DNA of 64,000 nucleotides from Caldithrix abyssi DSM 13497 (GTDB taxonomy: Bacteria; Calditrichota; Calditrichia; Calditrichales; Calditrichaceae), in contig NZ_CP018099.1 in assembly GCF_001886815.1 (NCBI RefSeq), positions 558,001-622,000 on the forward strand, given 5' to 3'. The notes beneath the pieces were generated by a model. The model had not been told where the DNA came from, made no database searches, and saw nothing but the letters and a program-made list of their open reading frames with translations. This document shows, piece by piece, positions 1-9,534 of the stretch (its first letter is position 1; every line of letters begins with the position of its first letter). The translations under genes and the position numbers were made by a program.

Positions 1-735
1 GACCGCGGCGCTTCCGACTTTCTGAAAAAGCCCTTTAATTTAAAAAACTTGCCGTCCATTATCGAACGGAATTTAGAAAGAAGACGTCTGGAGCAAAAGA
101 AAAATTCTCCTCAAAAGGCAACGGTTCTGCTTAAAACGATTAAGGCCCTGATTGCCGCGCTGGAGGCCAAAGATCCTTACACATCCGGCCATTCCTTGCG
201 CGTGGCGCGCCATGCCCGCATGATGGCTATTGCGCTGGACCTCTCGGAAGAGGAACAATTTACCCTGGAGCTGGCGGCCATTTTGCACGACATCGGCAAG
301 ATCGGCATGCCAGACTATATTTTAAACAAAGCGTCGCATCTGCATGAGCTGGAGTACCGAATCGCCAAAGAACATCCGATTGTGGGCAGCAACATCGTGG
401 GCAAAATTGACGAGCTGAAAGAAGTGGCCGCCATCATTCGCCATCATCACGAGCGATTTGACGGCAGCGGCTATCCGGACGGCCTGCAGGGCGAGGTCAT
501 TCCACGGCTTGCGCGCATCCTGACCATTGTAGATGCTTACGAGTCCATCGTGTCGCGCCGCGTGTACCGCGACGCGAAATCATCCGAAGAAGCGCTGCAT
601 GAATTGGCCAAATCCGCAGGTACGCAGTTCGACCCGGAGCTGGTGAAAGTGTTTAACGCGGTAATGCATTCTGAGCTGGCTGGCAAAAAGATGCGTTTAA
701 AAATTGAAGATTTTACGGATATTTCGGATACGTAA
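1..735 (+). CDS. Response regulator with HD-GYP domain (5' truncated by window edge)
   Basis: The reading frame is open from base 1. The first residues (DRGASDFLKKPFN) look like the end of a receiver domain, with the conserved Lys-Pro of its beta5-alpha5 region, so the gene begins before the window. The rest is an HD-GYP domain: HDIGK encoded from base 286, a later HHHE motif, and GSGYPDGL near bases 463-486. HD-GYP proteins are metal-dependent phosphodiesterases of cyclic di-GMP, so the likely role is phosphorylation-controlled c-di-GMP breakdown in the cytoplasm. All expected metal-binding motifs are present. The first internal Met (base 49) is probably not the true start. A stop codon ends the gene at 735. 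Confidence 0.9.
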   Translation, partial: DRGASDFLKKPFNLKNLPSIIERNLERRRLEQKKNSPQKATVLLKTIKALIAALEAKDPYTSGHSLRVARHARMMAIALDLSEEEQFTLELAAILHDIGKIGMPDYILNKASHLHELEYRIAKEHPIVGSNIVGKIDELKEVAAIIRHHHERFDGSGYPDGLQGEVIPRLARILTIVDAYESIVSRRVYRDAKSSEEALHELAKSAGTQFDPELVKVFNAVMHSELAGKKMRLKIEDFTDISDT

Positions 736-1164
736 AAAACCTTGACTTATTGGAACGCTACCCCTACTTTGAACGAGCGTTTGTCGAACAACTGTCGCCG
801 GTTTTGAAAAACGATTTTAATTTTGCTTATGGAGGCGCTGAACGGAAATTTTTTGCCGGCAAGGTTCGTTTTATTGATGTTGAATTCATGCAAAATAAAG
901 TTCATCGCTTTGGTATTCGAAACGGGCGCTCTCCTTATTTAAAGTAGAGCGTAAAGTTGTGGTTTAATCGTTCTTTGATAGATTTAGTCTAAGATTTCTC
1001 CGGTTTTGGAAGCCCAGTCCATTGACCTTCATCCTGTTTTAATCGAATCCCTTCGTCTTTCCGAAACCTGCTGTTTGAATTTTGTGCAATTTGATCTGAC
1101 GGTGAGCATAAATCCGTAATCATAAATTTCACTAAACTTCAACTAACCGGGAGGAGGACCCCCT
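736..1164. other. Intergenic stretch, no supported gene
   Basis: A 65-codon frame opens with TTG at 750, but it lacks a ribosome-binding site and resembles nothing I know. The stretch is AT-rich towards its end and must contain the promoter of the downstream protease, but I cannot place it. A strong SD sequence (GGAGGA) lies just before the ATG at 1165. Confidence 0.5.
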
Positions 1165-4107
1165 ATGAAGTATTTTATTCGTTTTTTTGTCCTGAGTATT
1201 TTCATGTTTAGCCTTGCTGCCGCGCAGCAGGCGCAAATTGCTCAGGTGCAAAAACCAGACAAACAGGCTCCGCGTTTTGTCGGATTTAAAGAGCGCGAAA
1301 TCGTGCTTAAAGTGAGTTCGGCGTTTCTGGAGCGCATGGATAAAGAGCAAGCTAAGCGTCTGGGCATTACCGGCATTGCGTCGTTAGACCGCCTTAGCCG
1401 GCAGTTTGACGTGAGCTCCATCATTCAAAAATATCCCCACCTGCAATCTCGTTTTTATCAGGGACGCTCCATCGATCCGCGGCAGTGGTTTAAGGTAAAG
1501 TTTAAGGCGGATGTGGACGCGGAACAGGTGGCCCGCGCCTATCGTCGTCTTTCCGGCGTTGTGGACGCCCAGCCCATTGGCATTCATTCGGTAGATGCCG
1601 CACTGCCCAACGACCCTGATTTTGGCCAGCAATGGCATCTGAACCAGAGCAACGATCACGACATGGACGCCCCCGAAGCCTGGGAAATTGAAGACGGCAA
1701 CGAAAACATCATCGTGGCCATTCTCGATACGGGCGTTCGCTATTACCACAAAGACCTGGGCGGCGCCAATGCCTCTTCGTCCAATCCCGAAGCGGCCAGG
1801 GGCAACATGTGGATTAACTGGGCCGAAAAGAATGGCGTAAGCGGCGTGGATGACGATGGCAACGGTTTTGTGGATGACTGGATTGGCTGGGATTTTGTGG
1901 ACGGCGTAAACGGTTACCCGGGCGAAGACGATACCACGCCAGACAATGATCCGCGCGATTTTAACGGTCACGGCACCCATACTTCCGGCATTGTGGGCGC
2001 CATTAACAACAACGGCTACGCGGTGGCTTCTGCGGCAGGCGGTTACTTGAACGGCAATCAGGCAGAAACCGGCAACGGCGTTAAAGTGATGGCCCTGCGC
2101 ATCGGTTACTCGGGCACCTTTTTCATCTGGGAGCAAGGCTATGTGAGCATGGATTTTGCCGCGGACGCTTTTTATTACGCGGCTGACAACGGAGCAAAAA
2201 TCGCGTCCTGCAGCTGGGGTTCCTCTAATACCGGCGGCCTTGGCGACGCCATCGATTACTTTCTGGCCGGCGATCAGCGTTTGATTTTTAAATCCGCCGG
2301 CAATAGCGACAACGAAGAAACCGATTACATGACCGGACGCAGCGATATTATTTCCGTTGCCGCCACCGATGCCAACGACCAAAAGGCCAGCTTTTCCAGC
2401 TACGGCACGTGGGTGGATATCTCGGCGCCGGGAGACAACATTTATTCTACCTATCACGACCATGACAATCCCGACACCGATTATGTGGCTTCTTTAAGCG
2501 GCACCTCAATGGCGGCGCCCAACGCGGCTGCCGTGGCTGCTTTAATCTGGTCCAGGCATCCGGACTGGTCTGCCTCGCAGGTTAAACAACGCCTGTACGA
2601 CACGGCCGATCCCATCGATGATTTAAATACGACCTATGCCGGCAAACTGGGCGCAGGACGCGTTAACGCCTACAACGCAGTAAACGACGGGGTGACTCCG
2701 GCTCCCACGGCCGCCTTTACTGCCGACCCCACAAGCGGCTGCGCGCCGTTAAGCGTACAGTTTACCGATCAGTCCAGCGGCGACATCACCAGCTACAGCT
2801 GGGATTTTGGCGATGGAACAACTTCTACCGCACAAAATCCGCAACACACCTACAACAATCCCGGCACCTACACGGTTTCGCTGACGGTTAGCGGCCCGGG
2901 CGGCTCAGATACGGAAACCAAAGTGGATTACATTACCGTTTACGAACCGATCACGGCCGATTTTAGCGGAACGCCCACATCCGGCGACGCGCCGCTGAGC
3001 GTTAGTTTTACCGACCAGTCCACCGGCACGGTAACGGCCTGGAGCTGGGACTTTGGCGACGGCGCTACTTCCACCGAACAGAATCCAACGCACACCTACA
3101 ACACCGCGGGAACCTACACCGTTACGCTAACCGCCTCTAATTCCTGCGATTCGGACACGCAAACCAAAGTGGATTACATCACGGTTACCGAACCGACGGG
3201 CAATCCGCCGGTGGCCGATTTTAGCGGTACGCCCACATCCGGCGACGCCCCGTTAACGGTAAACTTTACCGATCTCTCCAGCAATAATCCTACTTCCTGG
3301 AGCTGGGATTTCGGCGATGGCGGCACATCCACGCAGCAAAATCCTACTTACACTTACAATGCGCCGGGTACGTACACGGTTTCGCTTACCGCCACCAACG
3401 CCTACGGTTCGGATACCAACACCAAAACCAATTACATTACCGTTACCGAAGCCAGCCAGCCAACCATGCACGTCAATCAGGTTAATGTAACCAAAGAGAC
3501 CTTCTGGATTATTACGCGTGGCAAAGCGGAAATTCAGATCGTTGATGCCAGCGGCGTCGGCGTGGACAATGCCACCGTTGACGGCACATGGAGCGGCGGA
3601 ACCAGCGGATCAAGCTCGGTTACCACCAATGCCGACGGCTGGGCCACCTCCTATTCGTCCTGGGTACTGGGAGATGCGGAGTTCACGTTTTGTGTGGATA
3701 ACGTGAGCAAATCGGGCTGGCAGTACGATGCCGCCGCCAATGTGGAAGAGTGCGGAAGCACCACCGATGCGACGGCTAAAGTGGTTCAACTTACAAACAT
3801 CAAGCTGGAAGATATCGAATTACAGTCCGATATCCAGTTTGCCTCTAACGCGCCCAATCCATTTAATCCTACAACCACCATTACCTTCTTTGTGCCCGAA
3901 GTAAGTAACGTTAGCGTGGATGTGTACAATCTGCTGGGCCAAAAGGTGAACACGTTGTTTAATGGACCCGCTTCAGTAGGGTTGCAGCAGGTTAAATGGA
4001 ACGCTACTAATTTTAGCGGTAATAAGGTGCCCTCGGGCGTCTATTTTTATCAGATTACTTATGATCAAAAATTCAAGATCCGGAAAAAGATTTTACTGAT
4101 TAAATAA
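1165..4107 (+). CDS. Secreted S8 subtilisin-like protease with three PKD domains and T9SS sorting domain
   Basis: A 980-residue exported serine protease. Residues 1-21 form a signal peptide ending in AAAQ, followed by a propeptide-like region to about residue 150. The peptidase S8 domain shows the full triad: Asp188 (in ILDTG), His269 (in GHGTH) and Ser448 (in GTSMAAP). Three PKD domains follow at about 512-596, 597-685 and 690-770, each with a WDFGDG core. A beta-sandwich-like region comes next, then a C-terminal type A sorting domain (about 890-980) beginning [10 protein letters not shown] and ending in KILLIK. The expected route is Sec export, then T9SS delivery to the cell surface or medium, with cleavage of the last domain. 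The start is fixed by the GGAGGA SD site. It is probably transcribed alone, since a terminator follows at 4140. Confidence 0.93.
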   Translation: MKYFIRFFVLSIFMFSLAAAQQAQIAQVQKPDKQAPRFVGFKEREIVLKVSSAFLERMDKEQAKRLGITGIASLDRLSRQFDVSSIIQKYPHLQSRFYQGRSIDPRQWFKVKFKADVDAEQVARAYRRLSGVVDAQPIGIHSVDAALPNDPDFGQQWHLNQSNDHDMDAPEAWEIEDGNENIIVAILDTGVRYYHKDLGGANASSSNPEAARGNMWINWAEKNGVSGVDDDGNGFVDDWIGWDFVDGVNGYPGEDDTTPDNDPRDFNGHGTHTSGIVGAINNNGYAVASAAGGYLNGNQAETGNGVKVMALRIGYSGTFFIWEQGYVSMDFAADAFYYAADNGAKIASCSWGSSNTGGLGDAIDYFLAGDQRLIFKSAGNSDNEETDYMTGRSDIISVAATDANDQKASFSSYGTWVDISAPGDNIYSTYHDHDNPDTDYVASLSGTSMAAPNAAAVAALIWSRHPDWSASQVKQRLYDTADPIDDLNTTYAGKLGAGRVNAYNAVNDGVTPAPTAAFTADPTSGCAPLSVQFTDQSSGDITSYSWDFGDGTTSTAQNPQHTYNNPGTYTVSLTVSGPGGSDTETKVDYITVYEPITADFSGTPTSGDAPLSVSFTDQSTGTVTAWSWDFGDGATSTEQNPTHTYNTAGTYTVTLTASNSCDSDTQTKVDYITVTEPTGNPPVADFSGTPTSGDAPLTVNFTDLSSNNPTSWSWDFGDGGTSTQQNPTYTYNAPGTYTVSLTATNAYGSDTNTKTNYITVTEASQPTMHVNQVNVTKETFWIITRGKAEIQIVDASGVGVDNATVDGTWSGGTSGSSSVTTNADGWATSYSSWVLGDAEFTFCVDNVSKSGWQYDAAANVEECGSTTDATAKVVQLTNIKLEDIELQSDIQFASNAPNPFNPTTTITFFVPEVSNVSVDVYNLLGQKVNTLFNGPASVGLQQVKWNATNFSGNKVPSGVYFYQITYDQKFKIRKKILLIK

Positions 4108-4139
4108 CAGAAAATTTCTTTAAAAGCACCAATTGGAAA

Positions 4140-4170
4140 GGGGAGTCTTTAAACAGGCTTCCCTTTTTTT
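4140..4170 (+). terminator. Rho-independent terminator after the subtilase
   Basis: GGGGAGTCT (4140-4148) pairs with AGGCTTCCC (4155-4163) with two G-T wobbles, and seven T residues follow directly. It lies 33 bases after the stop codon. Confidence 0.75.
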
Positions 4171-4403
4171 ATGTTTGGAGATTTCTCATAGCGCAATGGC
4201 TGGGTGAAAAATGACAGGGTGCGCATTTTGCCCGTAAGGGCGGTATGAAACATGACATTTTGCTAAATAGCCAGCTTGCCATTTAAAAGTTTTTCGCAAG
4301 ATTCAAAATGACTGATAGGGAGCAGAACGCCTGATTTTTAAGCCTGATTTTGATTGAGTTGTAAAATTTTTTATTTTTAACAAAACAAACAGGAGACCAA
4401 ACC

Positions 4404-5537
4404 ATGCGCCGGCTCGTTTTTATTTTCAGCTTACTAAGCGCCCTGGCCATTGCGCAGGCGGGGGATTTTGACGCGCAGAAATATCTGCAACAAATTCACA
4501 AGCCCGCAAATAAGGCAAAATTTCACGTTTTAGCCCATCTTTCTCCCCTTAATCAGGATACCACCTCGGCTTGCTGGGCATTTGCCACCACCTCGTTTAT
4601 CGAAAGCGAAATGCAGCGTCTGGGGCTGGATACCGTCCGCCTTTCCATGATGTTTCCCTTTTTTCACGTTTATATCGAAAAAGCGCGCCGTTTTGTGCAA
4701 ACCAGAGGGCAGTCGCATTTTGCGCCGGGAGATTTATTTACCGGCGTTTGGGACATGATTCAGCAATATGGCATGGTGCCCTATCAGGCGTACAGCGGCT
4801 TGCCCGAAGGTAAAAACACTTACAACCAGCAGCTCATGTACGCTCAACTGGATTCGCTCATGCAAAAGGTGAAGGCCTTGCGGTTGTGGGACGAAGACCT
4901 GGTGCTGTACAAAGTGCGGCAGATTTTGTACAAACACATGGGCGTGCCGCCGCAGGTCTTTGAATACAAAGGGAAAACTTACGATCCCAAATCGTTTTTG
5001 AGAAAAGTAGTCCGTTTGCCCTGGGACGATTACCTGATGGTGACCTCCTTTCAATACGCGCCTTTTTATCAATTTGTGGAGCTGAAGGTGCCGGACAACT
5101 GGGCGCATCATGACGACTATTTTAATGTGCCGCTGGAGGAGTTTTACCGGGGGATTAAAAACGCTTTGAAACGCGGATACACCGTTGCCTTTGACAGCGA
5201 CATCGGCGAGCCGGGTAGAATGGGGCGGTACGACGCCGCCTTTGTGGTGCCCTACGACATCCCCGGTGAGTACATCGATCAGGATGCCCGCGAACTGCGT
5301 TTTAAAACCGGCGTCACCACCGACGATCATTTAATGCACATGGTGGGCTACCGAAGGGTAAAAGGAGACGACTGGTTTCTGGTTAAAGATTCCTGGCGCA
5401 CCGCCTGGGATGGCTCGCCCGATTTAGACGGCTATTATCTGTTTCACGGAGATTATGTGAAGTTAAAAGTGCTGGCCTTTATGGCGCACAAAGAGGCCAT
5501 CCCCGAAATCGTTAAAAAGATCAAAGCGCAGAAATAA
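4404..5537 (+). CDS. Secreted C1 family (papain/bleomycin hydrolase-like) cysteine peptidase
   Basis: A 377-residue protein with an N-terminal signal peptide (hydrophobic residues 4-17, AQA cleavage-like site). Papain-clan signatures are present: Gln51 and Cys57 in NQDTTSACWAF, His312 in HLMHMVGY, and a final KDSW motif. The last motif has Asp329 where papain-type enzymes usually have the catalytic Asn of NSWG. The overall plan resembles the aminopeptidase C/bleomycin hydrolase-like C1 proteins of Bacteroidota. AGGAGA precedes the ATG. The next gene starts 5 bases after the stop, and the run continues into an ABC permease and ATPase, suggesting co-transcription. The likely site of action is periplasm or surface; the substrate is unknown. 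Activity is uncertain because of the Asn-to-Asp change. Confidence 0.82.
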   Translation: MRRLVFIFSLLSALAIAQAGDFDAQKYLQQIHKPANKAKFHVLAHLSPLNQDTTSACWAFATTSFIESEMQRLGLDTVRLSMMFPFFHVYIEKARRFVQTRGQSHFAPGDLFTGVWDMIQQYGMVPYQAYSGLPEGKNTYNQQLMYAQLDSLMQKVKALRLWDEDLVLYKVRQILYKHMGVPPQVFEYKGKTYDPKSFLRKVVRLPWDDYLMVTSFQYAPFYQFVELKVPDNWAHHDDYFNVPLEEFYRGIKNALKRGYTVAFDSDIGEPGRMGRYDAAFVVPYDIPGEYIDQDARELRFKTGVTTDDHLMHMVGYRRVKGDDWFLVKDSWRTAWDGSPDLDGYYLFHGDYVKLKVLAFMAHKEAIPEIVKKIKAQK

Positions 5538-5542
5538 AACAG

Positions 5543-6865
5543 GTGGCGATGTTACGTCTTTTATGTCGGCAAACCGTAAACGCCTTAAAGGAGCCTGGCT
5601 TCTGGCATCTAACGCAAAATGCGCTGCTGTGGGGCTTTATTCTCCTTTTTGGCTCTCACTATTTTAAACCTTTTTTACAGCACTGGCAACATGACAATCC
5701 GCCTGTTTCGCTTTTGCTATTGAACGGTTTGCTGCTTTACCTGTTGGTGGCCTTTCCCGTTTTTCTGTCCCGTTCGATAGCCCGGCAGCTGCCCCTGTCG
5801 TTGCTGCGCCCCCTGCCGCTGGCGAGCAGCGATTTGCTGAAGTTGTTGTTTTATTACTTGCACAAAAACTGGCTCTGGGGCTGGATTATTTTTACTCTTT
5901 ATTGGTTCACGGAATGGCGGATTGATAGATGGCGGGCCATGTTTTTGATCGGCCTGTTTGCCGTTCTTGTCCTCGGTTTTACCATCTTTAGCCTGGAGGC
6001 CTTTCTGAAACTGCGCCGCCGCCAGAAGGTCTTTTTCTTTTTGCAGGGCGTAATGGCGGCGACGCTGATTATCGGCAGCATTCTGTGGCGCCACTCGTTT
6101 AACGCGCTTTTGCTGTTTGACCTTTTACTGGCCGGCCTGCCTTTAGGGCTGAGTTTAACGTGGAGGGTGTTTCTGGGCAGAAAGGCGGGAGCGGCATTGG
6201 ATGAATTGTACCCGCTTGCTAAAGAACATGCACAAAAAAAGAAAGGGCGCGCTCGTCTGCAAAAAAACGGCGGATTGTGGCGACAGCTTGTCAGACGGGA
6301 GTTTTTAAATCTCTGGCGAAATCCGGCCTTTCGGCGCAGCAAACGGTGGATGTTGCTGGCCACTCCGCTGGTGGGATTTTTATTGTTCCACCTTTACCCA
6401 CAGCAGGCGCTCAATTTTTTTACACTGACGGTGTTTTTGCTGATCTGGCGCCATTACGGTCAGTTTTTTTCAACGCAGTTTGCCCAACGAGAGCCGGAAT
6501 GGTTTTTTAAAGGGCTGAATCTGCCTTTTTTTTCGTATGCGTCGGCCCGCTTTGCGGTGGAGTTTTTGTTCGTGCTTCTTTTATTGGCTCTTTTCAGTTT
6601 TACGCTGCATTTTAACCACATTCCGCTGAGCGAGCACTGGCAGCTGTTGCTTTTTTTGCTGTTTGCTGCGGCCATGATTCTCGTTTCGCTGATCAGCTTT
6701 CAAATAATCTTTTTTGATAATCCGCGAACGGCCGGCTACGCCTTCCATTTTTCGCTGTTGTTTTTCACCATCCTGACATTGTGGGATCGCTTTTTAGGCC
6801 CGCTGATAACGGTTTTCTTTTTAACGTTGTATGTATTCAAAAGCTATCGATTTTTAAGGAGTTAA
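5543..6865 (+). CDS. ABC transporter permease (ABC-2-like, multi-spanning)
   Basis: A 440-residue, very hydrophobic protein with about 10-12 predicted membrane segments and a basic cytoplasmic stretch (KEHAQKKKGRARLQK) near the middle. No single signature identifies a family. The call rests on hydropathy and on the ATP-binding subunit encoded 7 bases downstream. The start may be GTG at 5543 or ATG at 5549; both follow AGGTGG-like sequence close to the stop of the peptidase gene. In context it is the membrane half of an ABC exporter of unknown cargo. Confidence 0.7.
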   Translation: MAMLRLLCRQTVNALKEPGFWHLTQNALLWGFILLFGSHYFKPFLQHWQHDNPPVSLLLLNGLLLYLLVAFPVFLSRSIARQLPLSLLRPLPLASSDLLKLLFYYLHKNWLWGWIIFTLYWFTEWRIDRWRAMFLIGLFAVLVLGFTIFSLEAFLKLRRRQKVFFFLQGVMAATLIIGSILWRHSFNALLLFDLLLAGLPLGLSLTWRVFLGRKAGAALDELYPLAKEHAQKKKGRARLQKNGGLWRQLVRREFLNLWRNPAFRRSKRWMLLATPLVGFLLFHLYPQQALNFFTLTVFLLIWRHYGQFFSTQFAQREPEWFFKGLNLPFFSYASARFAVEFLFVLLLLALFSFTLHFNHIPLSEHWQLLLFLLFAAAMILVSLISFQIIFFDNPRTAGYAFHFSLLFFTILTLWDRFLGPLITVFFLTLYVFKSYRFLRS

Positions 6866-6872
6866 AACAAGC

Positions 6873-7577
6873 ATGATCCAGGTTCAGAATCTTTCTCTTT
6901 TTTATGAAGAACTTCAGGTGTTGAATGCCGTTCATTTAACCATAAAACCGGGCGTTATCTGCGGTCTGGCCGGTATTAACGGCGCCGGCAAGTCTTCGCT
7001 GATCAATTGCCTGCTGGGCCTGATTAGTGAATTTGAGGGCCAAATTTTCATTAACGGCCACGATGTCCGTAAAGATCGTTCCTGGATTAAATCGCATTGC
7101 GGCTACGCGCCGGAAGAGACGGAACTGTTTGATTATTTAACGGGCCTGGAATTTTTGCAGTTGATTGCCAGCGTTAAACGCCTTTCGCAACCTCAAAAGG
7201 CAATCAAAAGCCTGAGCGAACTGTTTGATATGGCAGATTTTTTACCCATGCTGATTGCCGGTTATTCCCATGGCATGCGCCAGAAGATGCTGCTTTCTGC
7301 GGCTTTAATGGGCGAGCCGGATTTCATTTTTATCGACGAAGCCATAAACGGTCTGGACACGTTGTCTTTGTTGCGCCTGAAAAAATATTTGCAAACGCTA
7401 AAAGGGCAGGGCAAAACCGTTGTTATTGCCTCTCACGTGTTGCCCTTACTGGTCGATTGGTGCGATGAGATCCTTATCTTGCATCAGGGCCGGCTGCTAA
7501 AAACCCTGGTTCGAAATGAAATGCAAAACGACGATCGCTCCATCGAGCAAATTTTTATGGAAATAATCGGACAATAA
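6873..7577 (+). CDS. ABC transporter ATP-binding protein
   Basis: A 234-residue nucleotide-binding subunit. Walker A is GINGAGKS (about residues 34-41), the signature motif is YSHGMRQK, and Walker B is FIFIDEA followed by the GLD D-loop and an H-loop His in ASHVL. The degenerate signature (SHGMRQK for LSGGQ) is common in ABC-2 type exporters (CcmA/NatA-like). AAGGAG lies upstream of the ATG. It should power the permease encoded just before it; the whole set (peptidase, permease, ATPase) looks like one transcription unit. Confidence 0.9.
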   Translation: MIQVQNLSLFYEELQVLNAVHLTIKPGVICGLAGINGAGKSSLINCLLGLISEFEGQIFINGHDVRKDRSWIKSHCGYAPEETELFDYLTGLEFLQLIASVKRLSQPQKAIKSLSELFDMADFLPMLIAGYSHGMRQKMLLSAALMGEPDFIFIDEAINGLDTLSLLRLKKYLQTLKGQGKTVVIASHVLPLLVDWCDEILILHQGRLLKTLVRNEMQNDDRSIEQIFMEIIGQ

Positions 7578-7610
7578 GCGCGCTTAACGCCGGCGTGCTT
7601 TAGATGTTTT
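7576..7610 (+). terminator. Possible weak terminator after ABC ATPase gene
   Basis: AAGCGCG (7576-7582, overlapping the stop codon) can pair with CGTGCTT (7594-7600), and a short T run (GTTTTT) follows a few bases later. The stem is short and the T run is displaced, so this is tentative. Confidence 0.3.
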
Positions 7611-7720
7611 TCAATTATTATCTCCCGCAGATTAAAATTGGTTTCGTTCGAAATTTTGTCCTAATTTAAGAAAAAAAGAAGGCAGACAGATTGTTTTTAA
7701 ATAAAGAAAAGGGAAAACAG

Positions 7721-8899
7721 ATGGTACAAACAGGTCTGGATGTTTTAATCGCAGAAGATTTTGCCCTGTTAAAGAATAAAAAAGTGGGATTGCTGTGCAA
7801 TCAGGCTTCGATTGCTTCCGATTTTCGTCATGCCATCGAGCGCTTTAAAGAGGCCCATCAAAAAGGGCGCTTTGAACTTAAAGCTTTGTTCGGGCCGCAA
7901 CATGGATTGTTTGGCCATACGCAGGATAACATGATTGAATGGGAAGGTTACGTCGATCATTACAGTGGTGCGACAGTCTATTCCCTGTACGGCGAACATC
8001 GTAAACCCACGCCCCAGATGTTGGAAAATATAGATGTGCTGGCGGTTGATTTGCAGGATGTGGGTGCGCGCTATTACACCTTTATCTGGACCATGGCCCT
8101 GTGCATGGAAGCCTGCGCAGAAAACAATGTGCAAATGGTCGTGCTGGATCGTCCCAACCCCATTGGCGGTCGGCAGGTGGAGGGCCCCTGGTTAAATATG
8201 GATTTTAAGAGCTTTGTGGGCTGGCATCCATTGCCTGTGCGTCACGGATTAACCATTGGTGAAGTTGCCATTTACCTGAAAGAACGATTTTATCCCGCTG
8301 TACAATTAAAGGTTGTTCAGCTTAAAAACTGGCGGCGCTCTATGTATTTTGACGAAACCGGTCTGCCCTGGGGTATGCCTTCGCCCAATATGCCCACGGT
8401 GGACACGGCCGTTGTTTATCCCGGCATGTGCCTGCTGGAGGCGACCAATATTTCCGAGGGCCGGGGAACGACGCGGCCTTTCGAGATTTTTGGCGCGCCC
8501 TGGATGGACCACTGGCAATTTTCTGCAAGGATGAACGAACTTGGTTTGCCGGGCGTACATTTTCGGCCCCTGGAGTTTCAGCCAACGTTTAACAAATATC
8601 AGGGAGAGGTTTGCCGCGGCTGCTTTATCCATGTTTACGATCGCTCGCAATTTAAACCATTTTTGACAACCATCGCTCTATTGCGAGAAACCATTCAGTT
8701 GTACGGCTCTTTTTTTCAGTGGAAAAACCCTCCTTATGAATACGAGTACCATAAAATGCCGTTTGATATTCTGGTCGGCAACGACTGGTTGCGTCCCATG
8801 CTGGAGCAGGGTGCGCCGCTTTCAGAAATGGAAGTTAAATGGCAAAATGAACGGGCGCCCCATTCTTCTGAAATAGAAGAGGCCCGTCTTTATGAATGA
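7721..8899 (+). CDS. NamZ-like exo-beta-N-acetylmuramidase (DUF1343)
   Basis: A protein of about 392 residues of the DUF1343 family, whose Bacillus member NamZ removes terminal MurNAc from peptidoglycan fragments (GH171). Family landmarks: TGLDVL at the start, GLLCNQAS, FGPQHGLFG, VDLQDVGARYYTFIW, DRPNPIGG, and NISEGRGTTRPFE in the C-terminal half. A TTG-initiated extension from 7691 is possible, but ATG at 7721 follows a purine-rich AAGGGAAAA stretch and matches the usual family start. No signal peptide is visible, so a cytoplasmic recycling role is possible. It stands alone between the ABC operon and an intergenic repeat. Confidence 0.88.
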   Translation: MVQTGLDVLIAEDFALLKNKKVGLLCNQASIASDFRHAIERFKEAHQKGRFELKALFGPQHGLFGHTQDNMIEWEGYVDHYSGATVYSLYGEHRKPTPQMLENIDVLAVDLQDVGARYYTFIWTMALCMEACAENNVQMVVLDRPNPIGGRQVEGPWLNMDFKSFVGWHPLPVRHGLTIGEVAIYLKERFYPAVQLKVVQLKNWRRSMYFDETGLPWGMPSPNMPTVDTAVVYPGMCLLEATNISEGRGTTRPFEIFGAPWMDHWQFSARMNELGLPGVHFRPLEFQPTFNKYQGEVCRGCFIHVYDRSQFKPFLTTIALLRETIQLYGSFFQWKNPPYEYEYHKMPFDILVGNDWLRPMLEQGAPLSEMEVKWQNERAPHSSEIEEARLYE

Positions 8900-9056
8900 T
8901 CCGCTAGGCGAAATCATTTTGTATTAAAAAAGGTGTTTCGCCCGACCTGCTGACCAGAAATGTGGTCTGGCGCAAGGCGAACTTAAATGAGGATGAACGC
9001 TTAGTTTAGAATGCTTTCTGCTTAGCGTATTAGCGGTTGAAAATTTTAGTGCCGCT

Positions 9057-9138
9057 GGAGTGGTTGATTAGTTGAATGGTAAAATGGTTGAATGGTAAAA
9101 TAGTTGAATGGTTGAATAGTTGAATGGTTAAATAGTTA
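9057..9138. repeat. Octamer microsatellite-like tract (GGTTGAAT/AGTTGAAT)
   Basis: Runs of GGTTGAAT and AGTTGAAT in degenerate tandem. The same motif, in either orientation, borders the intergenic repeats near 19.9, 24.8, 29.6 and 53.9 kb, so it is part of a recurrent module rather than local slippage alone. The preceding 8900-9056 holds no gene I can support. Confidence 0.75.
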
Positions 9139-9500
9139 GTCTGTCATTTCAAAAATGTTTCTCCAAATGTGATGAATTCCTACCACCGTTTATGTAGGGG
9201 CGAAGGATTTCCAAGAACAATTCAGCGCCGGCAAGCATTACTCTTTAGTCATAAAAAAAAAGCATTCTGGATAAAGGGGGATGGAAATCCTTCGCCCTTA
9301 CAAGTACGGTCATTCCTAATCTTTTGTCTGAGAGTAAGAGTACAGTGCGTGAGGGCAATTCAAACTATTTTTAATTTAAAATAGTTTTTTCGCCTTTGTG
9401 ACTTATCTGAGCTATCAGTGGTCGCTCAAAATAATTTGTTTAATCTTTTTTGCGATGATTGGCGTAATCTGCAAGAAAATTATTTAGCGCGCATTGCCGC
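9139..9500 (+). repeat. Dispersed intergenic element, module A (hairpin) plus B, copy 1
   Basis: Nearly identical to the reverse complement of 19515-19890 and similar to 53930-54160. Its core is a 20-bp inverted repeat, TGTAGGGGCGAAGGATTTCC (9193-9212) against 9283-9302, with one wobble and a 70-base spacer. After about 9420 it runs into module B, which contains a GGCGTAATCTGC motif. A 71-codon frame covers the core in two copies, but an in-frame stop breaks it in the third, so I read it as non-coding. Confidence 0.85.
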
Positions 9501-9534
9501 TTTGCTGCCTTAAACAAAAATAGTGCGTGTTTGC

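Noticed and set aside
750-947. 65-codon frame after the HD-GYP gene
   Set aside because: TTG start without SD, no similarity that I recognise, composition like random intergenic sequence.
1384-2463. Long antisense frame (359 codons) inside the subtilase gene
   Set aside because: It is opposite a gene with intact catalytic motifs; its sequence is low in complexity and has no start signal. A codon-usage shadow.
8908-8951. GGCGAAA/TTTCGCC inverted repeat after the NamZ-like gene as a terminator
   Set aside because: The loop is about 21 bases and no T run follows on the plus strand.
9169-9384. 71-residue frame starting MMNSYHRL, nearly identical to a frame at 19642-19857
   Set aside because: It lies across an inverted repeat, similarity is explained by the DNA repeat, and the third copy near 53.95 kb has an early in-frame stop. 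There is no SD.
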